From contig JAEYRZ010000114.1 in assembly GCA_023435265.1 (NCBI GenBank), positions 33,826 to 97,825 of the forward strand: a DNA stretch of 64,000 bases, given 5' to 3'. The translations under genes were made by a program, and so were the position numbers. Below the pieces are notes generated by a model that saw only the letters and a program-made list of their open reading frames with translations, was not told the DNA's origin and searched no databases. Positions 27,550-35,329 of this stretch are shown here, one piece after another. How positions within the stretch are numbered: position 1 is the first letter of the stretch; each line of letters opens with the position of its first letter. Origin of the DNA: Pseudomonadota bacterium (GTDB taxonomy: Bacteria > Desulfobacterota > Desulfobacteria > Desulfobacterales > Desulfosarcinaceae).

Positions 27550-29019
27550 ATGACACGACGCAGAACCGCTTCCGTCTCACCGGGCCCCGAAAGCCTGACG
27601 GCCATATTCGCGCAGTGCGGCATCGTTTTGTCCGAACGGCAGCTCGAACAATTGTGGATCTATCATGGTCTGCTGCGACTGCACAACCGTGACCTGAACC
27701 TCACGCGCATCCACAATTTCACCAACATGGTGATCAAGCTCTACGTGGACTCGATCCTGCCGGCCCAATTGATGCGCCTGCCATCGCCGCTCATGGACCT
27801 GGGCACCGGGCCGGGCATGCCGGGTCTGCCGCTCAAGATCGTGCGGCCGGAAATCGAAATCTGGCTGGCGGAAACCCGCACCAAGCGCGTCGATTTTCTA
27901 CGTCTGGCGGTCGAACGGCTGGGCCTGAGCGGCGTTCGGATCATCGACCGCAAAATCACGCCGGCCTTCGACCTTCCCGTGGCCGGGATCATCACCCGCG
28001 CCGTGGCGACCATCGAGCAGACGATGGCCGATGTCCGGAACTGCCTTGTGCGCAACGGCACGCTGATTTTCATGAAAGGGCCGGGCTGCGAACCGGAGAT
28101 CGAGAACGCCCTGAGGCACTTCGGCGGCCGGTACGCCCTGCGGCGCAACGAAGCCTACCGCATCGGGCAGACCCTCAACGAACGCCGTCTGGTGGTGTTC
28201 GAACGCCTGGACATCCCCCCCGCCGCGCTGGCGGCGCGGGCAGCGCGCCGGCATGCCGTGCATACCGTTTCCAGTGAAGCCAACCCCCGTTTCAAGGGCT
28301 TGAAAAAACTGCTCGGCGGCCGCGGCATCAAAAAAGCCGGACAAGCATTGATGTCCGGCAGACGGCCGATCGACGAGATGCTCGCCCGCCACCCGGAGCG
28401 TTGCCTTGCCTGGATCACCCGGGACGATTCTCCGCCGCCGCCTGAACATCCGGCGGGCATGCAATGGCTGCAGCTTGCAGCTCCGCTTTTTCAGGAACTG
28501 GATCTCTTCGGCACGCAGGGTCCGCTGCTCTGTATCGAGGTGCCGGAAATTGCGCCCTGGTCGCCTGCGCAGGGCTTCGAGCAAGGGTGTACGCTGCTGA
28601 TTCCGTTCCAGGATCCCGAGAACGTCGGCGCGGCCATCCGCTCTGCCGCCGCTTTCGGCGTTGGCGAAGTGATCCTGCTCGCCGAATGCGCCCATCCTTA
28701 CCACCCCAAGGCGCTTCGGGCGTCGGGCGGCGTCGTACCCTCCGTGCGCCTGCGTCAGGGACCCGCCCTGGAGGCGCTGAAGGACGATCTGCCGCTTCTG
28801 GCCCTTTCGGCGGACGGGGTCGAAATCGGACAGGCGGAATTTCCGCCCGCCTTCGGCCTGCTGGCCGGCCTGGAAGGTCCCGGGCTGCCGCGGCACTGGC
28901 GTGGTGCGGCTGCGCTGCGCATCCCCATCGACCCGGCCATCGAGTCCCTGAACGCCGCTGCGGCGGTCGCGGTGGCGCTTTACGAGTGGCGCCGCAGGGG
29001 AGGCTTGCCCGGTGCTTAA
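27550..29019 (+). CDS. Fusion of RsmG-like 16S rRNA methyltransferase and SpoU/TrmH-type RNA 2'-O-methyltransferase
   Basis: 489 residues. Residues 1 to about 215 match RsmG (GidB): LNLTRIH, SAM site MDLGTGPGMPGLPLKI near 80, RTKRVDFLR and AVATIEQ; this domain makes m7G527 in 16S rRNA. After a linker, residues ~240-320 resemble the SpoU substrate-binding domain (SGRRPIDEML). Residues ~325-480 form the knotted SpoU domain: LIPFQDPENVGAAIRSAAAF, HPYHPKALRASGG, LAGLEGPGLP and PIDPAIESLNAAAAVAVALY. The reading frame is continuous with even coding signal. RsmG and SpoU enzymes are normally separate, so this is one bifunctional rRNA or tRNA modifier. Confidence 0.9.
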   Translation: MTRRRTASVSPGPESLTAIFAQCGIVLSERQLEQLWIYHGLLRLHNRDLNLTRIHNFTNMVIKLYVDSILPAQLMRLPSPLMDLGTGPGMPGLPLKIVRPEIEIWLAETRTKRVDFLRLAVERLGLSGVRIIDRKITPAFDLPVAGIITRAVATIEQTMADVRNCLVRNGTLIFMKGPGCEPEIENALRHFGGRYALRRNEAYRIGQTLNERRLVVFERLDIPPAALAARAARRHAVHTVSSEANPRFKGLKKLLGGRGIKKAGQALMSGRRPIDEMLARHPERCLAWITRDDSPPPPEHPAGMQWLQLAAPLFQELDLFGTQGPLLCIEVPEIAPWSPAQGFEQGCTLLIPFQDPENVGAAIRSAAAFGVGEVILLAECAHPYHPKALRASGGVVPSVRLRQGPALEALKDDLPLLALSADGVEIGQAEFPPAFGLLAGLEGPGLPRHWRGAAALRIPIDPAIESLNAAAAVAVALYEWRRRGGLPGA

Positions 29020-29300
29020 CGGGCGTTACCGGTCTTTTGATTTCTCGAAAGAAGGAGGCGTTCCAGCGTTCCCGGGGTGATTTCCCCGATCTCTACAGGG
29101 GGAAGAAAAATCGACGCCGGCAGCAGGTATTTGAGCATTACGGCCAGGAAATGGGCGTGGTCTTCGAAGGCCTCCACGGCATAATCCTTCATCCAGCGAA
29201 GTCGGCCGTCGGCGCTCAAATGAAAGAACCGGTAACGGCCCCGGTCGATCAGGCAGCCTCGAAACCCGGGGCGCGAACGGGCAAGCGCGAAAAGTTGCAT
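29016..29300 (-). CDS. Small hypothetical protein
   Basis: About 94 residues, no recognised domain. It is hydrophobic in the middle (FLAVMLKYLLPASIFLPPVE) but not clearly membranous. It lies convergently over the RsmG-SpoU stop by four bases. An upstream GTG at 29306 is an equally good start, and the ribosome-binding site is weak. Codon use is consistent with a real gene, but this is uncertain. Confidence 0.5.
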   Translation of the reverse strand: MQLFALARSRPGFRGCLIDRGRYRFFHLSADGRLRWMKDYAVEAFEDHAHFLAVMLKYLLPASIFLPPVEIGEITPGTLERLLLSRNQKTGNAR

Positions 29301-29340
29301 GGACACTGACTAATCCATTCCGGCATTCGGATGCAAACCG

Positions 29341-29371
29341 AAAAAAACGTCCGGCCCACAGGGAGCCGGAC
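29341..29371 (-). terminator. Rho-independent terminator of the lytic transglycosylase gene
   Basis: An 8-bp stem CGTCCGGC / GCCGGACG (29347-29354 and 29364-29371) with a 9-base loop, followed on the minus strand by six or more T. It lies 20 bases after the transglycosylase stop. Confidence 0.85.
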
Positions 29372-29391
29372 GCCTTCCACCAGAGGGCGCG

Positions 29392-30126
29392 TCACACGCT
29401 GGAGGAATCCAATTCGATGGAGGCCATCTCGCGTTGATATTGCTGATGATATGCGAGCACCTTTTTCACGTAGGCCTGAGTGGTATCGAAAGGCGGAATC
29501 CCATCATACTTGAGCACGTACGCGATCCCGGCATTGTATGCAGCCAGGGCCAGCTCGACATCTCCCCTGCACCGGTCGAGCAGGTAGCGGAAATACCGCA
29601 CCCCGCCATCGATATTCAGGGCCGGATCGAACGCATCCGCAACGCCGAGCCATTTGGCGGTCGCCGGCATCAACTGCATCAACCCCTGGGCGCCGCGGCT
29701 GGAGACCGCTTGCGGATTGTAGTTGGATTCCGCCATGATGATGGCTTTGATCAAGGCCGGATCGACCTGGTAGGTTCTGGCCGCCTGCATGATGTCCTTG
29801 TGGAACGGTTGCCGGCCGGCATCACCGGCGATGGCGTCAACCGGCGCCTTCGGCCGTACCGGTTCGTACGAGGTCTCGCTGCGAACTGGCGCCGCGGTAT
29901 CCGGCCCCTCGGTATCCGGCTCCGGCACCTGGTTGAAGTTCCTTTGATGTTCGATGGTTTGGCTGTCTGCACTGATTTGCTGATGGATGCACAGCCCGGA
30001 AGGCGCCATCAATAGAACAAAGGCCGCGCCGACCCACAGGATCTTTCGCATGATATCCCGAAAATGAGGCCTGTTGAAAGGACCATCCGGGACCGGGACA
30101 TCAGGTAGGTGGGATTCTTTCTCCAT
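29392..30126 (-). CDS. Membrane-anchored lytic transglycosylase (SLT domain)
   Basis: Cleaves peptidoglycan glycosidic bonds to give 1,6-anhydroMurNAc ends. About 244 residues. There is a cytoplasmic start, one TM segment (WVGAAFVLLMAPSGL) and a linker. The SLT fold has the catalytic glutamate in IIMAESNYNPQAVSSRGAQG, then LMQLMPATAKWLGV, GGVRYFRYLL, ALAAYNAG and YVKKVLAYH. ATG 30126 is chosen for AAAGGA upstream; ATG 30051, just before the hydrophobic helix, is a plausible shorter start. Followed by a strong terminator. Confidence 0.9.
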   Translation of the reverse strand: MEKESHLPDVPVPDGPFNRPHFRDIMRKILWVGAAFVLLMAPSGLCIHQQISADSQTIEHQRNFNQVPEPDTEGPDTAAPVRSETSYEPVRPKAPVDAIAGDAGRQPFHKDIMQAARTYQVDPALIKAIIMAESNYNPQAVSSRGAQGLMQLMPATAKWLGVADAFDPALNIDGGVRYFRYLLDRCRGDVELALAAYNAGIAYVLKYDGIPPFDTTQAYVKKVLAYHQQYQREMASIELDSSSV

Positions 30127-30593
30127 GGCGTCAATCCTTTCATCAAAATACATGCCAGTTGTGCAGGGTAGATTGAATGGATTGTATTAACAATAAGATG
30201 CCCAATCGAACGTTCCTGTCGGGGTGGGCATCAGGCCGGGGTGGAGCGCAAGTTCTGTACTTTGCGTGAACCGGCGCGACGCTGAAGTGCGCCTTGTCAT
30301 CGGCCGCAGCCGGCCGCTATCCTGAACTGCAGCGGCGGAACCGTTTCTTTGTGCTGCATCCGAGCGGAGAAACAGCGGTACGCCAGACGATCCAAATCGG
30401 AACAAACACCGGGATTCGAACGTGGGGAGTTCAACAGCGCGGTCGCTGGAGCGGGAAGTGGTTTATTCTATAATCATCTTTCTCCAGCATGCAACCGGTG
30501 GAGAAACAAAGGACCGCCGAGAGCGGCGGAGATGCAGGTGCAGCGCTTCGCGCTCGCGCATGGTGCGGGGGCAGCAGAGCAAGGGAGGTCGTG
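30127..30593. other. Gene-free interval between TPR and lytic transglycosylase genes
   Basis: About 470 bases without a supported gene. Plus-strand frames here (30349-30681, 30422-31198) are antisense shadows of the TPR gene. A CCGGGATTCGAACG sequence near 30410 looks like a T-arm but does not pair as a tRNA. It presumably holds the promoter of the transglycosylase. Confidence 0.4.
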
Positions 30594-30620
30594 CAAAAGC
30601 GGGCCGGCTGCCGCCGGCCC
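30594..30620 (-). terminator. Rho-independent terminator of the TPR-protein gene
   Basis: A perfect 8-bp stem GGGCCGGC / GCCGGCCC with loop TGCC (30601-30620), followed on the minus strand by GCTTTTG. It is 23 bases after the stop of the TPR gene. Confidence 0.75.
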
Positions 30621-30643
30621 CGATGCAAGCCTTCTTGAACGAA

Positions 30644-31111
30644 TTAGATTTCAGCCCTCCTGGATGCGGCGAGAAATTTGAGTGCGTCCATATTTCCCAT
30701 GGCAGCGGCTTTACTGAAATCCGCCATCGCCTCGGTGGAGCGACCCGCCAGCAGTTGTACCCTGCCGCGGCCGTAATAGTAGCGTGCCTCCAGGGCATTC
30801 AAAGCGATCGACTTTTCGATCTGTACAAGGCTTTCGTCCAGTCTGCCCAGTTCGGCCAGCGCCAGACCGAGGTCGAAATATCCCTCGCTGTTGCGGGGAT
30901 CGATTTCGAGCGCCTTCATATAGGCCCGGACCGCGGCGGGGTAGTTGCCGTACGTGGCCAGAAGGCCTCCCTGATCCAGCCAGTAGAGCGCATCCTGGGG
31001 TCCGGGCACGGCCGGATTGTGGTAGGCGGACCCGGCGGACGCCGGAATGCCGCCGCAAAAGCCCATGATCAAACCAAGGCTTGCAAGCATGACCGTAATT
31101 CGCACCACCAT
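30644..31111 (-). CDS. Exported TPR-repeat protein
   Basis: About 155 residues: a Sec signal (ITVMLASLGLIMGF..., cleavage near ASAGS) and about three tetratricopeptide repeats (ALYWLDQGGLLATYGNYPAA, SEGYFDLGLALAELGRLDES, ARYYYGRGRVQLLAGRSTEA). TPR proteins mediate protein-protein contacts in the periplasm or envelope. The ATG at 31111 is favoured by AGGAG seven bases upstream. Monocistronic with its own terminator. Confidence 0.85.
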   Translation of the reverse strand: MVVRITVMLASLGLIMGFCGGIPASAGSAYHNPAVPGPQDALYWLDQGGLLATYGNYPAAVRAYMKALEIDPRNSEGYFDLGLALAELGRLDESLVQIEKSIALNALEARYYYGRGRVQLLAGRSTEAMADFSKAAAMGNMDALKFLAASRRAEI

Positions 31112-31243
31112 GACCATTCTCCTTTCCACTTTTTCAAACCATCGTTATGGTCATCGGCAGTTTTTTGCAGAACACAAGCGGGCAATCCGAGAGGGTGAAA
31201 AGGGCGCAGACCTGCTGCTCCCTTTTTGGAAGCGTTGCGAAAT

Positions 31244-31414
31244 CTAAAACCGTTGGCCGGGCACGGCACACTCCGGCTGCCGAAACCAGTGTAAGGCCCG
31301 CCGGACGCAGGCGGCGCAAATGTATGTCACGGCAATGGTGATGAACGAGAAGCCGAACACGACGGCAAGCATTACGCCGAGGTACAAAATACCGGCAAGA
31401 ATGAATTCGATCAT
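31244..31414 (-). CDS. Small membrane protein
   Basis: 56 residues: MIEFILAGILYLGVMLA..., one or two continuous hydrophobic helices, then CAACVRRALHWFRQ, a basic cytoplasmic tail. AAAGGA is six bases before ATG 31414. Start ATG 31417 is equally possible. No family recognised. The small size, good ribosome-binding site and clear membrane pattern support a real gene. Confidence 0.55.
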   Translation of the reverse strand: MIEFILAGILYLGVMLAVVFGFSFITIAVTYICAACVRRALHWFRQPECAVPGQRF

Positions 31415-31609
31415 CATATGTCCTTTCTTGTGCGGGTTTCGGGCCGTTCTTCCGGTAAGCACAATGAGCAAAGAGCCTGCCAAATTGCCGTTCATGCGAC
31501 CGATCTGCCGTAAGACTCTGGAAAGATGGATTTTGAAATCGAGCGTGGGGCCGCACCCGGCAATCGGCCGGGCCGGTCTGAGTATCTAAATGTCATAGAA
31601 AGTAGGAAT

Positions 31610-32098
31610 TCAATTTCCTATTGAGAGGCTGAGGCGCAGGCTTTCGAATAAGACGATTCCCACTGCCGTGGAGAGATTCAGGCAACGGATATTCTCGGAA
31701 ATGGGGATGCGATAGGTTCGATCCGCGAACCGTTCCATCAACGGCTTCGGCAACCCACGGGTTTCAGACCCGAAAACCATGAACAGGCGTGCCGGGGAAG
31801 GCATCTGCCAGAACAGGCGCTGCCCGCTCTTGGTCAGCAGCACCAGTTCTCCCGCTGACGGGTGCTGGTTTCGCTCGAATTGTTCGAAGTCGTCCCAGAC
31901 CTGCGGCGCGACGCGGGACCAATAGTCCAGACCTGCGCGGCGGACGTGCCGGTCGCTCAAAGAGAAGCCGAGCGGACGGATCAGGTGCAGGCGGGCTCCC
32001 GCCCCAAGGCAGGTTCGGCCGACATTCCCCGTATTCCAATGGACTTCCGGCGCCACGAGCACGATATGCCGTTCGATCATTCGGTTTTGAGGGTTCAT
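31610..32098 (-). CDS. trmL: tRNA (cytidine/uridine-34-2'-O)-methyltransferase TrmL
   Basis: SPOUT-class enzyme of about 162 residues that methylates the wobble-base ribose of tRNA-Leu. The typical N-terminus HIVLVAPEVHWNTGNVGRTC, LHLIRPLGF, FGSETRGLP and the knot IRCLNLSTAVGIVLFE are present. ATG 32098 (MNPQNRMIERH) or 32080 (MIERH) are possible starts and neither has a strong ribosome-binding site. It follows the M48 protease gene by 82 bases on the same strand. Confidence 0.93.
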   Translation of the reverse strand: MNPQNRMIERHIVLVAPEVHWNTGNVGRTCLGAGARLHLIRPLGFSLSDRHVRRAGLDYWSRVAPQVWDDFEQFERNQHPSAGELVLLTKSGQRLFWQMPSPARLFMVFGSETRGLPKPLMERFADRTYRIPISENIRCLNLSTAVGIVLFESLRLSLSIGN

Positions 32099-32180
32099 CG
32101 GTATACGCGAAGAGCGGTTGACCGGTTCAGCGGAGGGGGCCGCCGCTGGACGCGTCAACGTTCAATTTCCGCACCCGCCC

Positions 32181-33503
32181 TCAGCTCCCGGGCTTGACAT
32201 AGCCCCACTCGACCAGCCGCTGATAGGCATATTGCGCGTTTTTACCTTCATTTACAGCCTGCAGATAACGGTAATAGTTCTCGGCCGCCGGCTTGCGCTG
32301 GCCCATGCGTTCATACGCGTAGCCGCGCAGGAACTGGATGGCGGGATTGCCGGGCAGCTGCCGGTCGTAGGCATCGAATTGGGGTACGGCCGCGTCGAAC
32401 TGCTTTTGCTTGAGTTTGGCGAAGCCGGACAGATAGCGGGCCTGCGCTTCTTCGGGATAGACCTGTGTGGCCTGGGTCAGATAAGGGTCGGCATCGGCAT
32501 ACTTTTCCTGAGCCAGGCGGCTTTTGGCCATGAGCAATAAGCCGGTATAGTCGTTCGGCGCTTCCTTGAGCGCGGACTTAAAATACGCTTCCGCAGCCGG
32601 GTACTTTTCGTCCGCCAGCTCCTTCTCGCCTTTTTGAAGGGCTTCGACCGCTCCGCGCATACGGCGCAGCGCGGCCGTGTGATCCATGTAGCGCTCGCGG
32701 TACAGGGGTTGGCTCTTGGCGGCCCGGTAATCGCGCTCGGCCGTTTCAACAGAGGATCGATAGCGCTCGTCGCTCATGGGATGGGTGGCGAACAATAATT
32801 CGGAGGCGCTGGGTTTGTGCTTGGAAAGGCTGTTGAGCATCTCCATCAGATTAACCATCCCGTCGGTGCCGTAGCCGCTCTTGACCAGGTACTCCATACC
32901 CAGGGCGTCGGCCTGGCGTTCGTTGTCCCGGCTGTAGGAGGCGAGCAGCGCCCCGGAACCCAGCATGCCCAGTTGGGCGGCCAGCTGTCCGCCGATGGCG
33001 GATTGGGTTCCCACCACCGAAGCCACTCCGCCCACGAGCGCATTGGTCAACATGCTCTTGGACATGATCTGGGCCGTGTGGCGGGCATTCACATGTCCCA
33101 GTTCATGCCCCAGCAGGGCGCCTAATTCGGACTCATTTCCGAGCTTCAGCAGGATGCCGCGGGTGACTGCGATGCTGCCGCCCGGAAACGCATAGGCGTT
33201 GATGTAATTGGCATTGACCGCGCGGAAGGTGTACGGCATTTGTGGACGGTGGCTCAGGCCGCCCATGCGACGGCCGGCCTGTTCCACATAGGCCGCCAGC
33301 TGGCGGTCCTGAGTGGCGCCGTAGTCGGTCGAGATCTGGAGCGGCGAATAACGTTTGTCCAGATCGATTTCCTGCTGCTCGCTGACCAGCATCAGCTGGC
33401 TTTGGCCGGTTACCGGGTTGGTGGCGCAGCCGGTCATCCAGCCGGCTAGCGAAAGTCCTGAAAAATATAGAAAATGACGACGGCTGAGATCGAATTCGCT
33501 CAT
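32181..33503 (-). CDS. M48-family metalloprotease with C-terminal TPRs (periplasmic, BepA/LoiP-like)
   Basis: 440 residues. The N-terminus SRRHFLYFSGLSLAGWMTGC combines a twin-arginine motif with a lipobox cysteine at 26, so export as a Tat lipoprotein is possible. Zinc site HELGHVNARH (HELGH 133-137), the third ligand region DNERQADALGMEY near 190 and the helix NAYAFPGGSIAVTRG are standard for M48. The last 160 residues form TPR-like helices (AEAYFKSALKEAPNDYTG, AAENYYRYLQAVNEG), as in BepA, which handles outer-membrane protein assembly quality control. Divergent from the amidohydrolase. Confidence 0.92.
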   Translation of the reverse strand: MSEFDLSRRHFLYFSGLSLAGWMTGCATNPVTGQSQLMLVSEQQEIDLDKRYSPLQISTDYGATQDRQLAAYVEQAGRRMGGLSHRPQMPYTFRAVNANYINAYAFPGGSIAVTRGILLKLGNESELGALLGHELGHVNARHTAQIMSKSMLTNALVGGVASVVGTQSAIGGQLAAQLGMLGSGALLASYSRDNERQADALGMEYLVKSGYGTDGMVNLMEMLNSLSKHKPSASELLFATHPMSDERYRSSVETAERDYRAAKSQPLYRERYMDHTAALRRMRGAVEALQKGEKELADEKYPAAEAYFKSALKEAPNDYTGLLLMAKSRLAQEKYADADPYLTQATQVYPEEAQARYLSGFAKLKQKQFDAAVPQFDAYDRQLPGNPAIQFLRGYAYERMGQRKPAAENYYRYLQAVNEGKNAQYAYQRLVEWGYVKPGS

Positions 33504-33630
33504 GTTGAAGCCCTCGCTACGGTTTGATCGATGCAGGTGCGGTTGTAATCAGCAAGTAGATAATATAAGTTTTCCACACCGGTCAACCCTTGGTCACCCG
33601 GCCTTGGTCGCGTCTGCAATTGGAGTCCCG

Positions 33631-34473
33631 ATGATCATCGATTTTCATACGCATATTTTCCCCCCGGCGTTCCGCCGCGAACGCGAACGTTTTTTCGACC
33701 GCGAACCGGCTTTCAAACTGCTCTACGATTCACCCAAATCCCAGCTGGCGGGGGCGGAGACGCTGGTTGCGGCGATGGATGAAAACGGCATCGACAAGTC
33801 GGTGACTTTCGGATTTCCCTGGCTGTCGGAAGATCATTTCAAACGCCACAACGACTACATTATGGAGTCGGTGGCGCGCTACCCCGGGCGGCTGATCGGA
33901 TTCGGATGCTGTGACTGCCGCCATCCCGCCGCGGCCGAGGAAACCGAACGCTGCCTGCGCAGCGGGTTGTCGGGAATGGGGGAGCTGGCCTTCTATTGCA
34001 ATGACCTGGATTGCACCAGTCTCGAGGGCCTTGCGCCCATTATGGCGCTCTGCAAGGACTACAACCGGCCCCTCATGCTGCACACCAACGAACCCGTCGG
34101 ACATCGCTATCCCGGAAAGACGGAGAATACGCTGGCCCAGATCTATGCGCTCGTGCGCCGGTTCGAACAGAACCGGATTATACTGGCCCATTGGGGCGCC
34201 GGTCTCTTTTTCTACAACCTTCTGAAAAAGGAGGTATCCCAGAGTCTGGCAAACGTATGGTTCGACACCGCCGCTTCCCCCTATCTTTATCGGCCTGAAA
34301 TCTATGCGCTGGCTCTGCAGTTGGCCGGGGACCACAAAATCCTGCTGGGCAGCGACTACCCGCTGCTCTCACCCAAGCGCTATTTCGATGAAATGGATCG
34401 GGCCGGGCTGTCAGAGGACGAAAAGCGCCGCGTCTGCGGCCTGAACGCCGCCGCGCTGCTCGACCTTGCCTGA
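33631..34473 (+). CDS. Amidohydrolase-superfamily metal-dependent hydrolase
   Basis: 280 residues, TIM-barrel amidohydrolase of the amidohydrolase-2 type. HTH metal motif in MIIDFHTHIFPP, ESVARYPGRLIGFG, GMGELAFY with an acid, LMLHTNEPVGHRYPG, ILAHWGAG and catalytic aspartate in LGSDYPLL near 252. GGAG precedes ATG 33631; the frame upstream to 33502 overlaps the divergent protease promoter. Likely acts on a carboxylated or cyclic substrate; specificity unknown. Confidence 0.88.
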   Translation: MIIDFHTHIFPPAFRRERERFFDREPAFKLLYDSPKSQLAGAETLVAAMDENGIDKSVTFGFPWLSEDHFKRHNDYIMESVARYPGRLIGFGCCDCRHPAAAEETERCLRSGLSGMGELAFYCNDLDCTSLEGLAPIMALCKDYNRPLMLHTNEPVGHRYPGKTENTLAQIYALVRRFEQNRIILAHWGAGLFFYNLLKKEVSQSLANVWFDTAASPYLYRPEIYALALQLAGDHKILLGSDYPLLSPKRYFDEMDRAGLSEDEKRRVCGLNAAALLDLA

Positions 34474-34725
34474 GTTGGCGAAGGGTATCGGAGGCCGTTT
34501 GGGTCGATGAAAGAGAATCGTTTGACGACTGCGGGGTTGAAAGGTAAGGTGCTCATTCACTGAAATACCCGTGCCCTCCGGAACGCCGTCGTCGCTTTGA
34601 CGCCCAATGACCGGACTGAAGAGGCCCGTACCGGCCTGGGAAATTGCTCTGGGCCGGCCGATGCGCCGCCGGGGCGAAAAAGTTGCGCCGAGTGCGGTGA
34701 GCGCCCCCGCGCCTGAAGGAATGAG

Positions 34726-35181
34726 ATGCGCCGCAAGGAAAAAGAGGTTCTCGACCGCACCGAAATCGACCGGATCATTGAATCCGCTTCCGTCTGCCAC
34801 CTGGGCCTCGCCAAAGACAATGTACCTTATGTCGTGCCGTTAAGCTTCGGCTATGACGGCCGCTACCTTTATTTTCATTCCGCCCTTTGCGGCCGCAAGC
34901 TGGATTACCTTGCGTCCAATGGACGCGTCTGTTTCCAGATGGAAACCCGACTCGCGCTTGCCGCACCTTCGGACCAGGCCTGCGAGTGGAGTTTCGCCTT
35001 TGACAGTGTGATCGGCGAAGGCACTGCCGAGGAGCTGCATGAGCCCGCTGAAAAACACCATGCGCTGTTGCAGATCGTGCAGCATTACGGCAAAGGGCAC
35101 GTGCCCCCCGGGCAGTTGGAGCGGGTGCGCGTCTTCCGCATCCTGATCGCCGGTCTCACAGCCAAACGCTCGCGTCCCTGA
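34726..35181 (+). CDS. Pyridoxamine 5'-phosphate oxidase-family flavoprotein
   Basis: 151 residues, split-barrel FMN-binding fold. The family strands are seen: SVCHLGLAKDNVPYVVPLSFGY, YLYFHSALCGRKLDYL (phosphate-binding), RVCFQMET, WSFAFDSVIGEGTAEEL and ALLQIVQHYG. It resembles NimA/DUF447-type short members rather than PdxH, lacking its substrate arginines in a full-length form. AAGGA is upstream. Preceded by 250 bases without a gene; may be the gene for a flavin-dependent reductase of unknown target. Confidence 0.88.
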   Translation: MRRKEKEVLDRTEIDRIIESASVCHLGLAKDNVPYVVPLSFGYDGRYLYFHSALCGRKLDYLASNGRVCFQMETRLALAAPSDQACEWSFAFDSVIGEGTAEELHEPAEKHHALLQIVQHYGKGHVPPGQLERVRVFRILIAGLTAKRSRP

Positions 35182-35329
35182 CGCATCCCGTTTCGAACGA
35201 CCCCGCCGGTTTTACCGAATCCTCGATATTTTCCGAATTAAAGTATCACCTTCGCAGACCGATAAAACGCACATCGATGCGGTATTCGGCATCCCCTTCA
35301 TATTCCCCGATATAATTTGGAAGGAACCT

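Noticed and set aside
30404..30440. tRNA T-arm-like GATTCGAAC
   Set aside because: Arms do not pair and no acceptor or anticodon stem is visible.
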